From the NCBI GenBank assembly GCA_937876095.1, contig CALFIE010000026.1, positions 1 to 13,887 of the forward strand: DNA of 13,887 nucleotides. The letters run 5' to 3'. Source of the stretch: an uncultured Flavobacteriales bacterium (lineage in GTDB: Bacteria > Bacteroidota > Bacteroidia > Flavobacteriales > Weeksellaceae). The notes under the pieces are model-generated. The model was not told the DNA's origin. It made no database searches and saw only the letters and a list, made by a program, of their open reading frames with translations. This document shows, piece by piece, positions 1 through 6,290 of this stretch; position 1 is the stretch's first letter, and every line of letters starts with the position of its first letter. Made by a program: the position numbers and the translations under genes.

Positions 1-1811
1 TAGGTATAGAAGCAGGACAAACAGCTCCTGTAGACGCTATGTTGGCCATAATTGGAAATGAAGGAGAAGATATTTCTGGATTACTTAATGGAACTCCAAA
101 AAGTGCAGATACTTCAAACGAAGTAAAAGAAACCGTTACAGAAACCAAACAAAGTAATAATGCTGTAGAAATACCTGCTGGTGTAAAAGTAATTACAATG
201 CCTCGTTTAAGCGACACCATGACAACAGGTACTGTTGCAACATGGCTTAAAAAAGTAGGAGATACCGTAAAAGAAGGCGACATACTAGCTGAAATTGAAA
301 CCGATAAAGCGGTACAAGATTTCGAAGCAGAAAATGCCGGAACTTTGTTATACATAGGTACAGAAGAAGGAAATTCTGCACCAGTAGATTCTGTTTTGGC
401 AATCATAGGAAATCCAGGCGAAGATATTTCTGCACTGAAATCTCCGAAAAGAGACGAAGGAATTTCTGAAAAAACAAGAGAAAAGAAAATTGACGACGAA
501 CACAAAACCGAAAATCAGTCTACCAGTATAGAACAAACTATCGCAGCAATTCCTGAAGGTGTAGAAATAATCACCGTACCAAGATTATCTGATACCATGA
601 CCGACGGAAAAGTCGCAAAATGGCATAAAAATGTAGGTGATTCGGTAAAAGAAGGCGAAATTTTAGCAGAAATTGAAACCGATAAAGCAGTACAGGATTT
701 CGAAGCGGAATTTGTAGGAACACTGCTTTACCAAGGTGTAACCGAAGGTAATTCTGCACCAGTAGATAGTATTTTGGCAATTATTGGTCCAGCTGGAACT
801 GATATTTCAGCCATCATTGCTTCTGGTGGAAAAATAATTTCTAACGCACCAAAATCGGTAGAAAAAGTTGCAGAAATTGCAGTTGCAAGTGAAGCGAAAC
901 AATCTGTTGAAGTAATTTCTGCAAATTCAAATGAAAGAGTTGCGATTTCACCATTAGCAAAAAATATGGCAACCGAAATAGGAGTGGACATTCGCTCCAT
1001 AAAAGGAAGTGGAGAAAATGGTAGAATTGTAAAAAAAGATATCGAAAATTATCAGCCAAGTAGTTCAACTGCAGCAGTTGCAGGTTTAGCCGCAGTTGCA
1101 GCGCCACAAATGGCGATGAATTTTGTACAAGGTGTAGATTCTGAAACACCGAATTCACAAGTTAGAAACATCATTGCAAAACGCTTATCCGAAAGTAAAT
1201 TTACTGCGCCTCATTATTATTTGATGGTGGAAATAAATATGGATAAAGCCATTGAAATAAGAACAGAACTCAATGCAATGCCAGAAACTAAGGTTTCTTT
1301 TAATGATATGTTGATCAAAGCAACTGCTTTGGCTCTTAGATCGCATCCGCAAGTAAATTCTTCTTGGGCAGGAGATAAAATAGTACATCATGGCAACATC
1401 AATATCGGAATGGCAGTCGCAATTCCTGATGGTTTGGTAGTTCCGGTGCTTAAAAACGCTGATCAAATGAGTTTCCAACAAATTTCTGCAAATGCCAAAG
1501 ATTTGGGAACGAGAGCAAAATCCAAAGGTTTGAAAGCCAATGAAATGGAAGGTTCAACCTTTTCTGTATCTAATTTAGGAATGTTTGGTATAGAAACTTT
1601 CACCTCCATCATTAATCAGCCGAATTCTTGTATACTTTCTGTTGGAGCAATTATCGAAAAACCAATCGTAAAAAACGGACAAATTGTAGTTGGTAATACC
1701 ATGAAATTGTCCCTTGCTTGCGACCATAGAGTAGTAGATGGTGCAACTGGAGCGCAATTTTTGCAAACACTCCGCACTTATCTAGAAAGTCCTTTGAAAA
1801 TGTTTTTGTAA
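1..1811 (+). CDS. pdhC: Pyruvate dehydrogenase E2 (dihydrolipoyl acetyltransferase), 5'-truncated by window edge
   Basis: E2 core of the pyruvate dehydrogenase complex. It moves the acetyl group from lipoyl-lysine to CoA in the cytoplasm. The frame is open from base 3, where it already encodes the C-terminal end of a first lipoyl domain (GIEAGQTAPVDAML, then IIGNEGEDIS), so the Met at 39 is internal and the start lies upstream. Counting from that Met, a second lipoyl domain spans about residues 48-124 (ETDKAVQDFEAE, lipoyl Lys90) and a third about 174-250 (Lys216). The E3-binding domain is at about 300-336 (VAISPLAKNMATEIGVDI). An Ala-rich linker follows at 341-366, then the catalytic domain at about 372-590 with the active-site motif DHRVVDG (His563). 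Three lipoyl domains is at the upper end for bacterial E2. The E1 genes are presumably upstream but not visible. Specificity for pyruvate rather than another 2-oxo acid is inferred from the multi-lipoyl layout and overall resemblance. Confidence 0.93.
   Translation, partial: GIEAGQTAPVDAMLAIIGNEGEDISGLLNGTPKSADTSNEVKETVTETKQSNNAVEIPAGVKVITMPRLSDTMTTGTVATWLKKVGDTVKEGDILAEIETDKAVQDFEAENAGTLLYIGTEEGNSAPVDSVLAIIGNPGEDISALKSPKRDEGISEKTREKKIDDEHKTENQSTSIEQTIAAIPEGVEIITVPRLSDTMTDGKVAKWHKNVGDSVKEGEILAEIETDKAVQDFEAEFVGTLLYQGVTEGNSAPVDSILAIIGPAGTDISAIIASGGKIISNAPKSVEKVAEIAVASEAKQSVEVISANSNERVAISPLAKNMATEIGVDIRSIKGSGENGRIVKKDIENYQPSSSTAAVAGLAAVAAPQMAMNFVQGVDSETPNSQVRNIIAKRLSESKFTAPHYYLMVEINMDKAIEIRTELNAMPETKVSFNDMLIKATALALRSHPQVNSSWAGDKIVHHGNINIGMAVAIPDGLVVPVLKNADQMSFQQISANAKDLGTRAKSKGLKANEMEGSTFSVSNLGMFGIETFTSIINQPNSCILSVGAIIEKPIVKNGQIVVGNTMKLSLACDHRVVDGATGAQFLQTLRTYLESPLKMFL
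180..788 (+). repeat. Tandem lipoyl-domain coding repeats within E2
   Basis: Two complete lipoyl-domain units start about 378 nt (126 codons) apart, at about 180-410 and 558-788. A third, partial unit runs off the left edge. The units are close at DNA level: the 20 bases around the lipoyl-lysine codon at 291-310 recur exactly at 669-688, and neighbouring stretches differ mostly at third positions. The linkers between them are acidic/Lys-rich and unrelated. This looks like recent duplication or ongoing homogenisation within the gene. Confidence 0.85.
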
Positions 1812-1835
1812 AAAAAGCAGAACAATAAAATCATT

Positions 1836-1868
1836 AATCCTTTCATTTTTTTTGAAAGGATTTTTTTT
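1836..1868 (+). terminator. Rho-independent terminator of the E2 gene
   Basis: A 10-bp perfect stem (AATCCTTTCA at 1836-1845 with TGAAAGGATT at 1853-1862) has a 7-T loop and is followed by a T run to 1868. It begins 24 nt after the E2 stop. A second, outer complementarity (CATTAATCC at 1832-1840 with GGATTAATG at 1870-1878) could form an alternative structure. Confidence 0.85.
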
Positions 1869-1912
1869 AGGATTAATGTCTAGACTAGTAATGAAATATC
1901 AAATCAATTCAC

Positions 1913-1920
1913 TATTTTTG
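1913..1920 (+). promoter_or_regulatory. Bacteroidota -7 promoter element (TATTTTTG) for the LolD-like gene
   Basis: Matches the TAnnTTTG element used by the primary sigma factor of Bacteroidota. It ends only 5 nt before the ATG at 1926, so transcription from it would give a leaderless or nearly leaderless mRNA. No convincing TTG (-33) is seen 19-20 nt upstream. Confidence 0.45.
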
Positions 1921-1925
1921 GAACT

Positions 1926-2591
1926 ATGATTTTAGCAAAAAATATTCATAAATCGTTTGGCGATTTAGAAGTCTTGAAAGGAGTTGATATCCACATAAAA
2001 ACTGGTGAAGTTGTATCTATTGTAGGGGAATCAGGAGCAGGAAAATCCACTTTGCTGCAGATTTTAGGAACTTTGGATTCACCATCTCAACCCAAAAATT
2101 TCGGAACAGAAATCGCTCTCAACGGACAATCGTTCATAGAAATGAGTGACCGACAATTATCTAAATTTAGAAATGAAAATATAGGATTTGTATTCCAACA
2201 TCATCAATTATTACCAGAATTTACGGCATTAGAAAATGTGCTTTTGCCAACCAGAATTTCTGGAAAAAATGAGAAAGAATCGCTAGAAAAAGCCTACGCA
2301 CTTTTCGAAGATTTGCACATTGACCACCGTTTTCATCACAAACCAAACGAACTTTCGGGTGGTGAAGCGCAACGTGTTGCCGTTGCAAGAGCGCTAATAA
2401 ATTCTCCAAAAATTATTTTTGCAGACGAACCAACTGGAAATTTGGACTCCAAAAATGCAGATGGATTGCACCAATTGTTTTTTGATTTGCGCGACAAATA
2501 CAATCAAACATTTGTCATTGTAACTCACAATCCAAATTTAGCAGACATTACCGACCGAAAATTGGTGATGAGAGATGGAATGATCCTTTAA
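1926..2591 (+). CDS. lolD: LolD-like ABC transporter ATP-binding protein
   Basis: Cytoplasmic ATPase of the MacB/LolD (MacAB/LolCDE) class, which powers lipoprotein release from the inner membrane or related mechanotransmission by partner permeases. All ABC motifs are present: Walker A GESGAGKS (34-41), Q-loop Gln91 in FVFQHHQLLPEF, signature LSGGEAQR (143-150), Walker B IIFADEPTGNLDS (from 163), and H-loop His201. The length of 221 aa is normal. The ATG is fixed by the family N-terminus (MILAKNIHKSFGDLEVL). No permease gene adjoins it, so LolC/E-type partners must be elsewhere. The next gene starts 37 nt downstream and may be co-transcribed. Membership of the LolD/MacB/FtsE group is secure; the exact substrate is inference. 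Confidence 0.85.
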   Translation: MILAKNIHKSFGDLEVLKGVDIHIKTGEVVSIVGESGAGKSTLLQILGTLDSPSQPKNFGTEIALNGQSFIEMSDRQLSKFRNENIGFVFQHHQLLPEFTALENVLLPTRISGKNEKESLEKAYALFEDLHIDHRFHHKPNELSGGEAQRVAVARALINSPKIIFADEPTGNLDSKNADGLHQLFFDLRDKYNQTFVIVTHNPNLADITDRKLVMRDGMIL

Positions 2592-2628
2592 TTTTTTTTT
2601 TATTAAAAATAATATCAATTTATAATTA

Positions 2629-3210
2629 ATGAGAACTCCATTTCTCTTTCTACTCGTATTTTTCTTGTTTTCCTGCACCGGAAAATCACAAGAAGCGAAA
2701 CGAATGTCTCCAATTCCGAAAGAGAAAATTCAGGAAGTGAAATCTTTTGTTTCTGGTAAAAATTACAATCAAAATTTGGCAATTTTCATTAATTTCAAAA
2801 TTCCATCTGGTTCTTATCGTTTTTTTATTTATGACCTTAAAAATGATATAATTGTAGAAAAAGCCATCGTTTCTCACGGTTCTGGTTCTGTAGTTCCTAA
2901 TTCTACTGCATTGCGTTTTAGTAATACAGTAGGTTCTTACCAATCTTCGTTAGGAAAATATGCAATTGGTAGTTCTTATGTTGGTACTTTTGGGAAATCC
3001 TATAGATTAACTGGGCTAGATTCTAGCAATAGCAATGCGCTGAAACGTGCAATTGTACTGCATTCTTACGATTGTATTGGCGATGTAGAAACTTCAGAAC
3101 TTGCATGTTTGAGTTTGGGTTGTCCTATGTTGTCTAAAAAATTCTTCAAAGTAGCCGAAAAATATATTGACACTAGTAAAAAGAAAATAATCTTGTACGC
3201 TTTTTATTAA
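2629..3210 (+). CDS. L,D-transpeptidase-like (YkuD_2 family) lipoprotein
   Basis: Probable envelope protein of the 'murein L,D-transpeptidase catalytic domain' family. It has a short hydrophobic signal with a lipobox-like LFSC (Cys16), so it is probably a lipoprotein. The catalytic-type domain spans about 47-193: SHGSGS at 82-87, a conserved His in VLHSYD (His145), and the SLGCP motif (162-166) with the presumed catalytic Cys165. In well-studied YkuD enzymes the corresponding His and Cys carry out 3-3 cross-linking or protein attachment to peptidoglycan. The YkuD_2 subgroup is not well characterised, so activity is inferred from the motif. At 193 aa it is compact, with no separate peptidoglycan-binding domain. 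It lies 37 nt after the LolD-like gene, with an AT-rich gap and no clear terminator between them. The start at 2629 is supported by the immediate signal sequence. Confidence 0.82.
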   Translation: MRTPFLFLLVFFLFSCTGKSQEAKRMSPIPKEKIQEVKSFVSGKNYNQNLAIFINFKIPSGSYRFFIYDLKNDIIVEKAIVSHGSGSVVPNSTALRFSNTVGSYQSSLGKYAIGSSYVGTFGKSYRLTGLDSSNSNALKRAIVLHSYDCIGDVETSELACLSLGCPMLSKKFFKVAEKYIDTSKKKIILYAFY

Positions 3211-3222
3211 TCAAACCGATTT

Positions 3223-3254
3223 TTTCAATTTTCATTTAAAACAAAAAATTGAAA
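3223..3254. repeat. AT-rich inverted repeat between the L,D-transpeptidase and radC genes
   Basis: Perfect 10-bp arms (TTTCAATTTT at 3223-3232 and AAAATTGAAA at 3245-3254) around a 12-nt spacer, starting 12 nt after the stop codon. No T run follows, so it is at best a weak terminator. It also lies directly upstream of the radC -7 element and could be a regulatory site. Confidence 0.4.
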
Positions 3255-3258
3255 TTTG

Positions 3259-3266
3259 TATCTTTG
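3259..3266 (+). promoter_or_regulatory. Bacteroidota -7 promoter element (TATCTTTG) for radC
   Basis: TAnnTTTG match 38 nt upstream of the radC ATG, implying a short leader of about 30 nt. No TTG lies at the usual 19-20 nt spacing upstream. Confidence 0.45.
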
Positions 3267-3304
3267 ATGTTCATCAATTAAGTACAGCCAATACGAAAAC
3301 TCCT

Positions 3305-3982
3305 ATGTCTATAAAATTTCTTGCAGAAGATGACCGACCACGAGAAAAATTTTTGCACAAAGGCAAAAATGCACTTTCAGATGCCGAACTTTTGGCGATC
3401 ATACTTTCTAGCGGAAACAGAGAAGAATCGGCTGTAGAATTGGCGCGCAAAATGTTGAAATCGGTAGATAATAATTGGCACCAATTGAGTTTACTCTCCA
3501 TCAATGATCTGATGAAATTTCGTGGAGTTGGCGAAGCAAAAGCAATTTCTATAGCTGCTGCTCTGGAAATTGGGCGCAGAAAAGCAGGTCAGGATTTGCC
3601 AGAAAAAACCACCATCAAAAAAAGTGAAGAAGCGTACCGAATTTTGGCGCCGTTTCTTTCAGATTTACAAACCGAGGAATTTTGGGCTATTTTTTTGAAT
3701 CAAAAAAATAATATAGTGCACAAATGCAAAATTTCGCAAGGCGGAATTTCTGGCTCTACAGTAGATGCGCGTATTTTGTTTAAGTTAGCGCTCGAAAATT
3801 TTGCAACAGGAATCATACTTGCGCACAATCATCCGACTGGTGATGTACAACCAAGCCAAACCGATCTCAAAATGACCAGAGAACTTACTAATGCAGCACA
3901 AATGCTCGATATGAAAATCTTAGATCACCTGATTATTTCGCAAAATCATTATTTCAGTTTTGCAGACGAGCAATTATTATGA
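3305..3982 (+). CDS. radC: RadC-family JAB1/MPN-domain protein
   Basis: RadC family protein, historically named for DNA repair but of unproven biochemical role. The N-terminal part (about 60-93) is helix-hairpin-helix-like, with KFRGVGEAKAISIAAALEIG. The C-terminal MPN/JAB domain (about 105-225) keeps the complete JAMM zinc motif HNHPTGDVQPSQTD, with His174, His176 and Asp187 in H-x-H-x10-D spacing, so a metalloprotease-type site is intact. The length of 225 aa is typical. The ATG at 3305 fits the family start (MSIKFLAEDDRPREKFL). The stop codon overlaps the next gene by 4 nt (ATGA), so the two are translationally coupled. Confidence 0.95.
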   Translation: MSIKFLAEDDRPREKFLHKGKNALSDAELLAIILSSGNREESAVELARKMLKSVDNNWHQLSLLSINDLMKFRGVGEAKAISIAAALEIGRRKAGQDLPEKTTIKKSEEAYRILAPFLSDLQTEEFWAIFLNQKNNIVHKCKISQGGISGSTVDARILFKLALENFATGIILAHNHPTGDVQPSQTDLKMTRELTNAAQMLDMKILDHLIISQNHYFSFADEQLL

Positions 3983-4857
3983 TCCAGAAAATCAACTACC
4001 AAAACATCGATTGGGAAAAATACAACGCTTGTTTACAACAATCGGTGCAGAGAAATTTCTATGCACAAAAAGAAATTTTAGATTTTCTGTGTAAACAATG
4101 GGAAATTTTAGTTTTTGGAGATTATGAAGCAATTATGCCAATTCCAATCGTGAAAAAGTGGGGAATTAGGATTGTTCATATGCCGCTTTTTTGTCAGCAA
4201 TTAGGTGTTTTTTCTCGTAAAGAAAATAGTAGTTTGAATGATGATTTTTATTATTTTTTAAATAAAAATTATGCAGTTCATTATTATGCTTTCAATGCCG
4301 ATAATTGTTTTTCTACCGAGCTCCAAAAGCGAAACAATTACCAAATTTCACTAGTTGATTACTCTTTTTTAAGGAAAAAATATTTCAAAGGAAGAAAATC
4401 TACCGTAAAATCTGCACAACATTTGCAAATGAAACAAGTAGAATTGAATGATGAAACGCAGAAATTCATCGGTGAAAATTTCAAAGGATTAGATAAAGAA
4501 ACTGACCAAAATTTATTTCAAAATTATCTGATTTTATTACAGGAGAAGAAATTATTGCAACTTTTCGGCAGTTTTTTGGGAGCAGAACTTACCAATTTGG
4601 CAATTACCATCTTTACACCAAATCAGATTTCTTTACTCGGATTGATTAATAAAACTGAATTCCGAAAAGAAAACGGCGCTTCTTTTTTAATTGACAGGCT
4701 CTTGCAAAAGCATATTTCAGAGAAATCATTTAATTTTATGGGAGGCTCCATTCGTGGACAAGAAGTATTTTTCAAAAGCTTTGGTGCTAAAAATTTGGAA
4801 TATCCCATCATAAAAAATACTTATTTAAAGGTAATTACGAAGTTTTTCATACGGTAA
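3979..4857 (+). CDS. GNAT-fold / FemAB-like acyltransferase, function unknown
   Basis: A 292-aa protein that I recognise only by fold. The C-terminal half resembles GNAT/FemAB-type acyltransferases found as hypothetical proteins in Flavobacteriia: a strand pair around LQLFGSFLGAELTNLAITIF (about 194-213), then ISLLGLINKTEFRKENGAS, a helix with LIDRLLQKH, and a terminal FMGGSIRGQEVFFKSFGA segment of the kind that closes the acyl-CoA fold in this family. There is no signal peptide or membrane helix, so it is probably cytoplasmic. The ATG overlaps the radC stop (ATGA), indicating one operon. The substrate is unknown. The coupling to radC may reflect shared expression rather than a shared pathway. 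Confidence 0.6.
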   Translation: MIQKINYQNIDWEKYNACLQQSVQRNFYAQKEILDFLCKQWEILVFGDYEAIMPIPIVKKWGIRIVHMPLFCQQLGVFSRKENSSLNDDFYYFLNKNYAVHYYAFNADNCFSTELQKRNNYQISLVDYSFLRKKYFKGRKSTVKSAQHLQMKQVELNDETQKFIGENFKGLDKETDQNLFQNYLILLQEKKLLQLFGSFLGAELTNLAITIFTPNQISLLGLINKTEFRKENGASFLIDRLLQKHISEKSFNFMGGSIRGQEVFFKSFGAKNLEYPIIKNTYLKVITKFFIR

Positions 4858-4906
4858 CTATTTTTGAAATCAAGCAAAAAAAAACTTAGTCTTGTAACCT
4901 GTAATA

Positions 4907-4941
4907 GATAGTGGTATTTTTCAAAAATAGTAGTATTTTTG
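4907..4941 (+). promoter_or_regulatory. Duplicated -7-like promoter motif upstream of the DUF7935-like gene
   Basis: Two 16-nt near-copies lie 19 nt apart: 4907-4922 (ending TATTTTTC) and 4926-4941 (ending TATTTTTG), 13 of 16 bases matching. The second copy is a full TAnnTTTG match ending 15 nt before the ATG at 4957. The first copy has a TTG at 4892-4894 with a 20-nt spacer, fitting a -33 element, but its final base is C. The first copy also centres a small palindrome (TATTTTT-C-AAAAATA at 4915-4929). Confidence 0.45.
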
Positions 4942-4956
4942 CACACAACTTAACTT

Positions 4957-5478
4957 ATGGCGACTATCTCAGAATATTTACCTTATGCATTTGCACTCAT
5001 CATTGCGATTCCGTTTTTGGTGTTGCTTCGTCAGTTTGTGTATGCATACATTACTAAAAAAGATAAAGAACTGAAAATCTTGGGTTACACTGCAGCCAAT
5101 GATAATAGAATTGGCGCTTTTGAACGGATGACTCTTTTTTTAGAAAGAATAAAACCTTCTAATTTGGTTACAAAATTTGACAAAAAACTAGAACCACACG
5201 AATTTGTGTTCCTTACGGAAAAAAGTATTCAAGAAGAGTTCGATTATAACTCATCTCAACAACTCTACATCAGCAAAACCAATTGGCAAAATTTGGTAAC
5301 CAGCAAAAATAGACTGATTAGTTTGCTTCATACTACGTACGAACTAACAAGTAGCAATAGTAATTTAGACGATTTCAAAACCATTTTTCTGATGAATTAT
5401 ATGAATGAAGGCGACTATATCGCAGAAAATATCGAAGAATTACGAAAAGAATTACTTATTATTAATTTTAATAACTAA
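4957..5478 (+). CDS. Single-helix membrane protein of unknown function (DUF7935-like)
   Basis: A 173-aa protein with one N-terminal transmembrane helix at about residues 8-31 (YAFALIIAIPFLVLLRQFVY). A short basic turn (ITKKDKELK) and a soluble, helical, charged domain to the C-terminus follow. The basic residues after the helix suggest the soluble part is cytoplasmic. It resembles uncharacterised Bacteroidota proteins, which I place near DUF7935 from memory. No catalytic motif is visible. The soluble pyrophosphatase gene follows after only 12 nt, so the two are probably one transcript. That suggests, but does not show, a link to pyrophosphate metabolism. Confidence 0.7.
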   Translation: MATISEYLPYAFALIIAIPFLVLLRQFVYAYITKKDKELKILGYTAANDNRIGAFERMTLFLERIKPSNLVTKFDKKLEPHEFVFLTEKSIQEEFDYNSSQQLYISKTNWQNLVTSKNRLISLLHTTYELTSSNSNLDDFKTIFLMNYMNEGDYIAENIEELRKELLIINFNN

Positions 5479-5490
5479 AGAAAAAATAAA

Positions 5491-6102
5491 ATGATTCCAA
5501 ATTTCAAAGCACATCCGTGGCACGGAATAAGCGCAGGAAATGATGCACCAGATGTGGTAAATGTATTTGTAGAAATTGTACCAAGTGATACCATAAAATA
5601 TGAAGTTGACAAAGAAAGTGGCTACCTAAAAGTAGATAGGCCACAACAATTTTCTAATATTATTCCCGCTTTGTACGGATTTATACCCAGAACATATTGT
5701 CACGATGAAGTGATGGAACTTGCTGTGAGAAGTGGAGCAACTGATGTTAAAATGGGTGATCACGATCCTTTGGATATTTGTGTCTTGAGTTCACACAATA
5801 TACATTCTGGTGGTATGTTGATGCAGGCAATTCCAATTGGAGGGTTCAAAATGATTGATAAAGGTGAAGCTGATGACAAAATTGTTGCAGTTATGGTAGG
5901 AGATCACGCATTTGGACATTTCAGAGATATTACAGAATTGCCACAAGCAGAAGTAAAAAGATTGATGCACTATTTCCTCACCTACAAAAATTTGCCAGAC
6001 GAACCCGCAAAGTGTAGAATACAAGAAGTATATGGTACAGAAGAAGCAAAAAATGTAATTTCAGCTTCGCAAAGAGACTATGCTAACAAATTTGGCGGAT
6101 AA
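5491..6102 (+). CDS. ppa: Soluble family I inorganic pyrophosphatase
   Basis: Cytoplasmic Mg2+-dependent enzyme hydrolysing PPi to two phosphates, pulling biosynthetic reactions forward. The family I signature is clear: DHDPLDICV (90-98) with the metal-binding aspartates Asp90, Asp92 and Asp95. Other active-site elements are KYEVDKESG (36-44), the YGFIPRTY segment (62-69) and the DD pair at 128-129 in EADDKIVAVM. The length of 203 aa suits the family. The N-terminal extension NFKAHPWHGISAG is typical of Bacteroidota and plant/chlamydial-type family I PPases, as I recall. The start is set by the spacing to the preceding gene (12 nt) and has only an A-rich, non-SD leader. It is followed by a terminator and then the membrane pyrophosphatase gene, so the two PPases are neighbours but probably separate transcripts. 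Confidence 0.95.
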   Translation: MIPNFKAHPWHGISAGNDAPDVVNVFVEIVPSDTIKYEVDKESGYLKVDRPQQFSNIIPALYGFIPRTYCHDEVMELAVRSGATDVKMGDHDPLDICVLSSHNIHSGGMLMQAIPIGGFKMIDKGEADDKIVAVMVGDHAFGHFRDITELPQAEVKRLMHYFLTYKNLPDEPAKCRIQEVYGTEEAKNVISASQRDYANKFGG

Positions 6103-6125
6103 AATTGAATGAATTTTTTCCGGCT

Positions 6126-6161
6126 AAAAAAGACAATTAACTTATGTTTTTTGTCTTTTTT
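6126..6161 (+). terminator. Terminator downstream of ppa
   Basis: An 11-bp perfect stem (AAAAAAGACAA at 6126-6136 with TTGTCTTTTTT at 6151-6161) with a 14-nt loop. The T run is part of the 3' arm, giving the A-rich/T-rich bidirectional look common in this group. Confidence 0.65.
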
Positions 6162-6290
6162 ATTAATTTTAAAAAAATTAGAAAACAGAAGCCTAAAAAT
6201 TTTGAAATTTTTATGAAAATATAGGTTTTAACTTAGATTTTAGTATATTTAACACTTTATTAATACTTTACAACAAAAAATTAATCTTTT

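Noticed and set aside
348..1766. Minus-strand open frames across the E2 gene
   Set aside because: Antisense shadows of the E2 coding sequence, with low-complexity Phe/Leu-rich peptides and no promoter or family resemblance.
2592..2601. T run after the LolD-like gene as a terminator
   Set aside because: Ten T follow the stop, but no stable stem precedes them, so read-through into the L,D-transpeptidase gene is more likely.
6162..6290. Promoter for hppA
   Set aside because: TATATTTA (6244-6251) is one base off TAnnTTTG and has no suitable TTG upstream. A promoter must exist, but I cannot place it. The AT-only palindrome at 6195-6212 is probably a composition effect.
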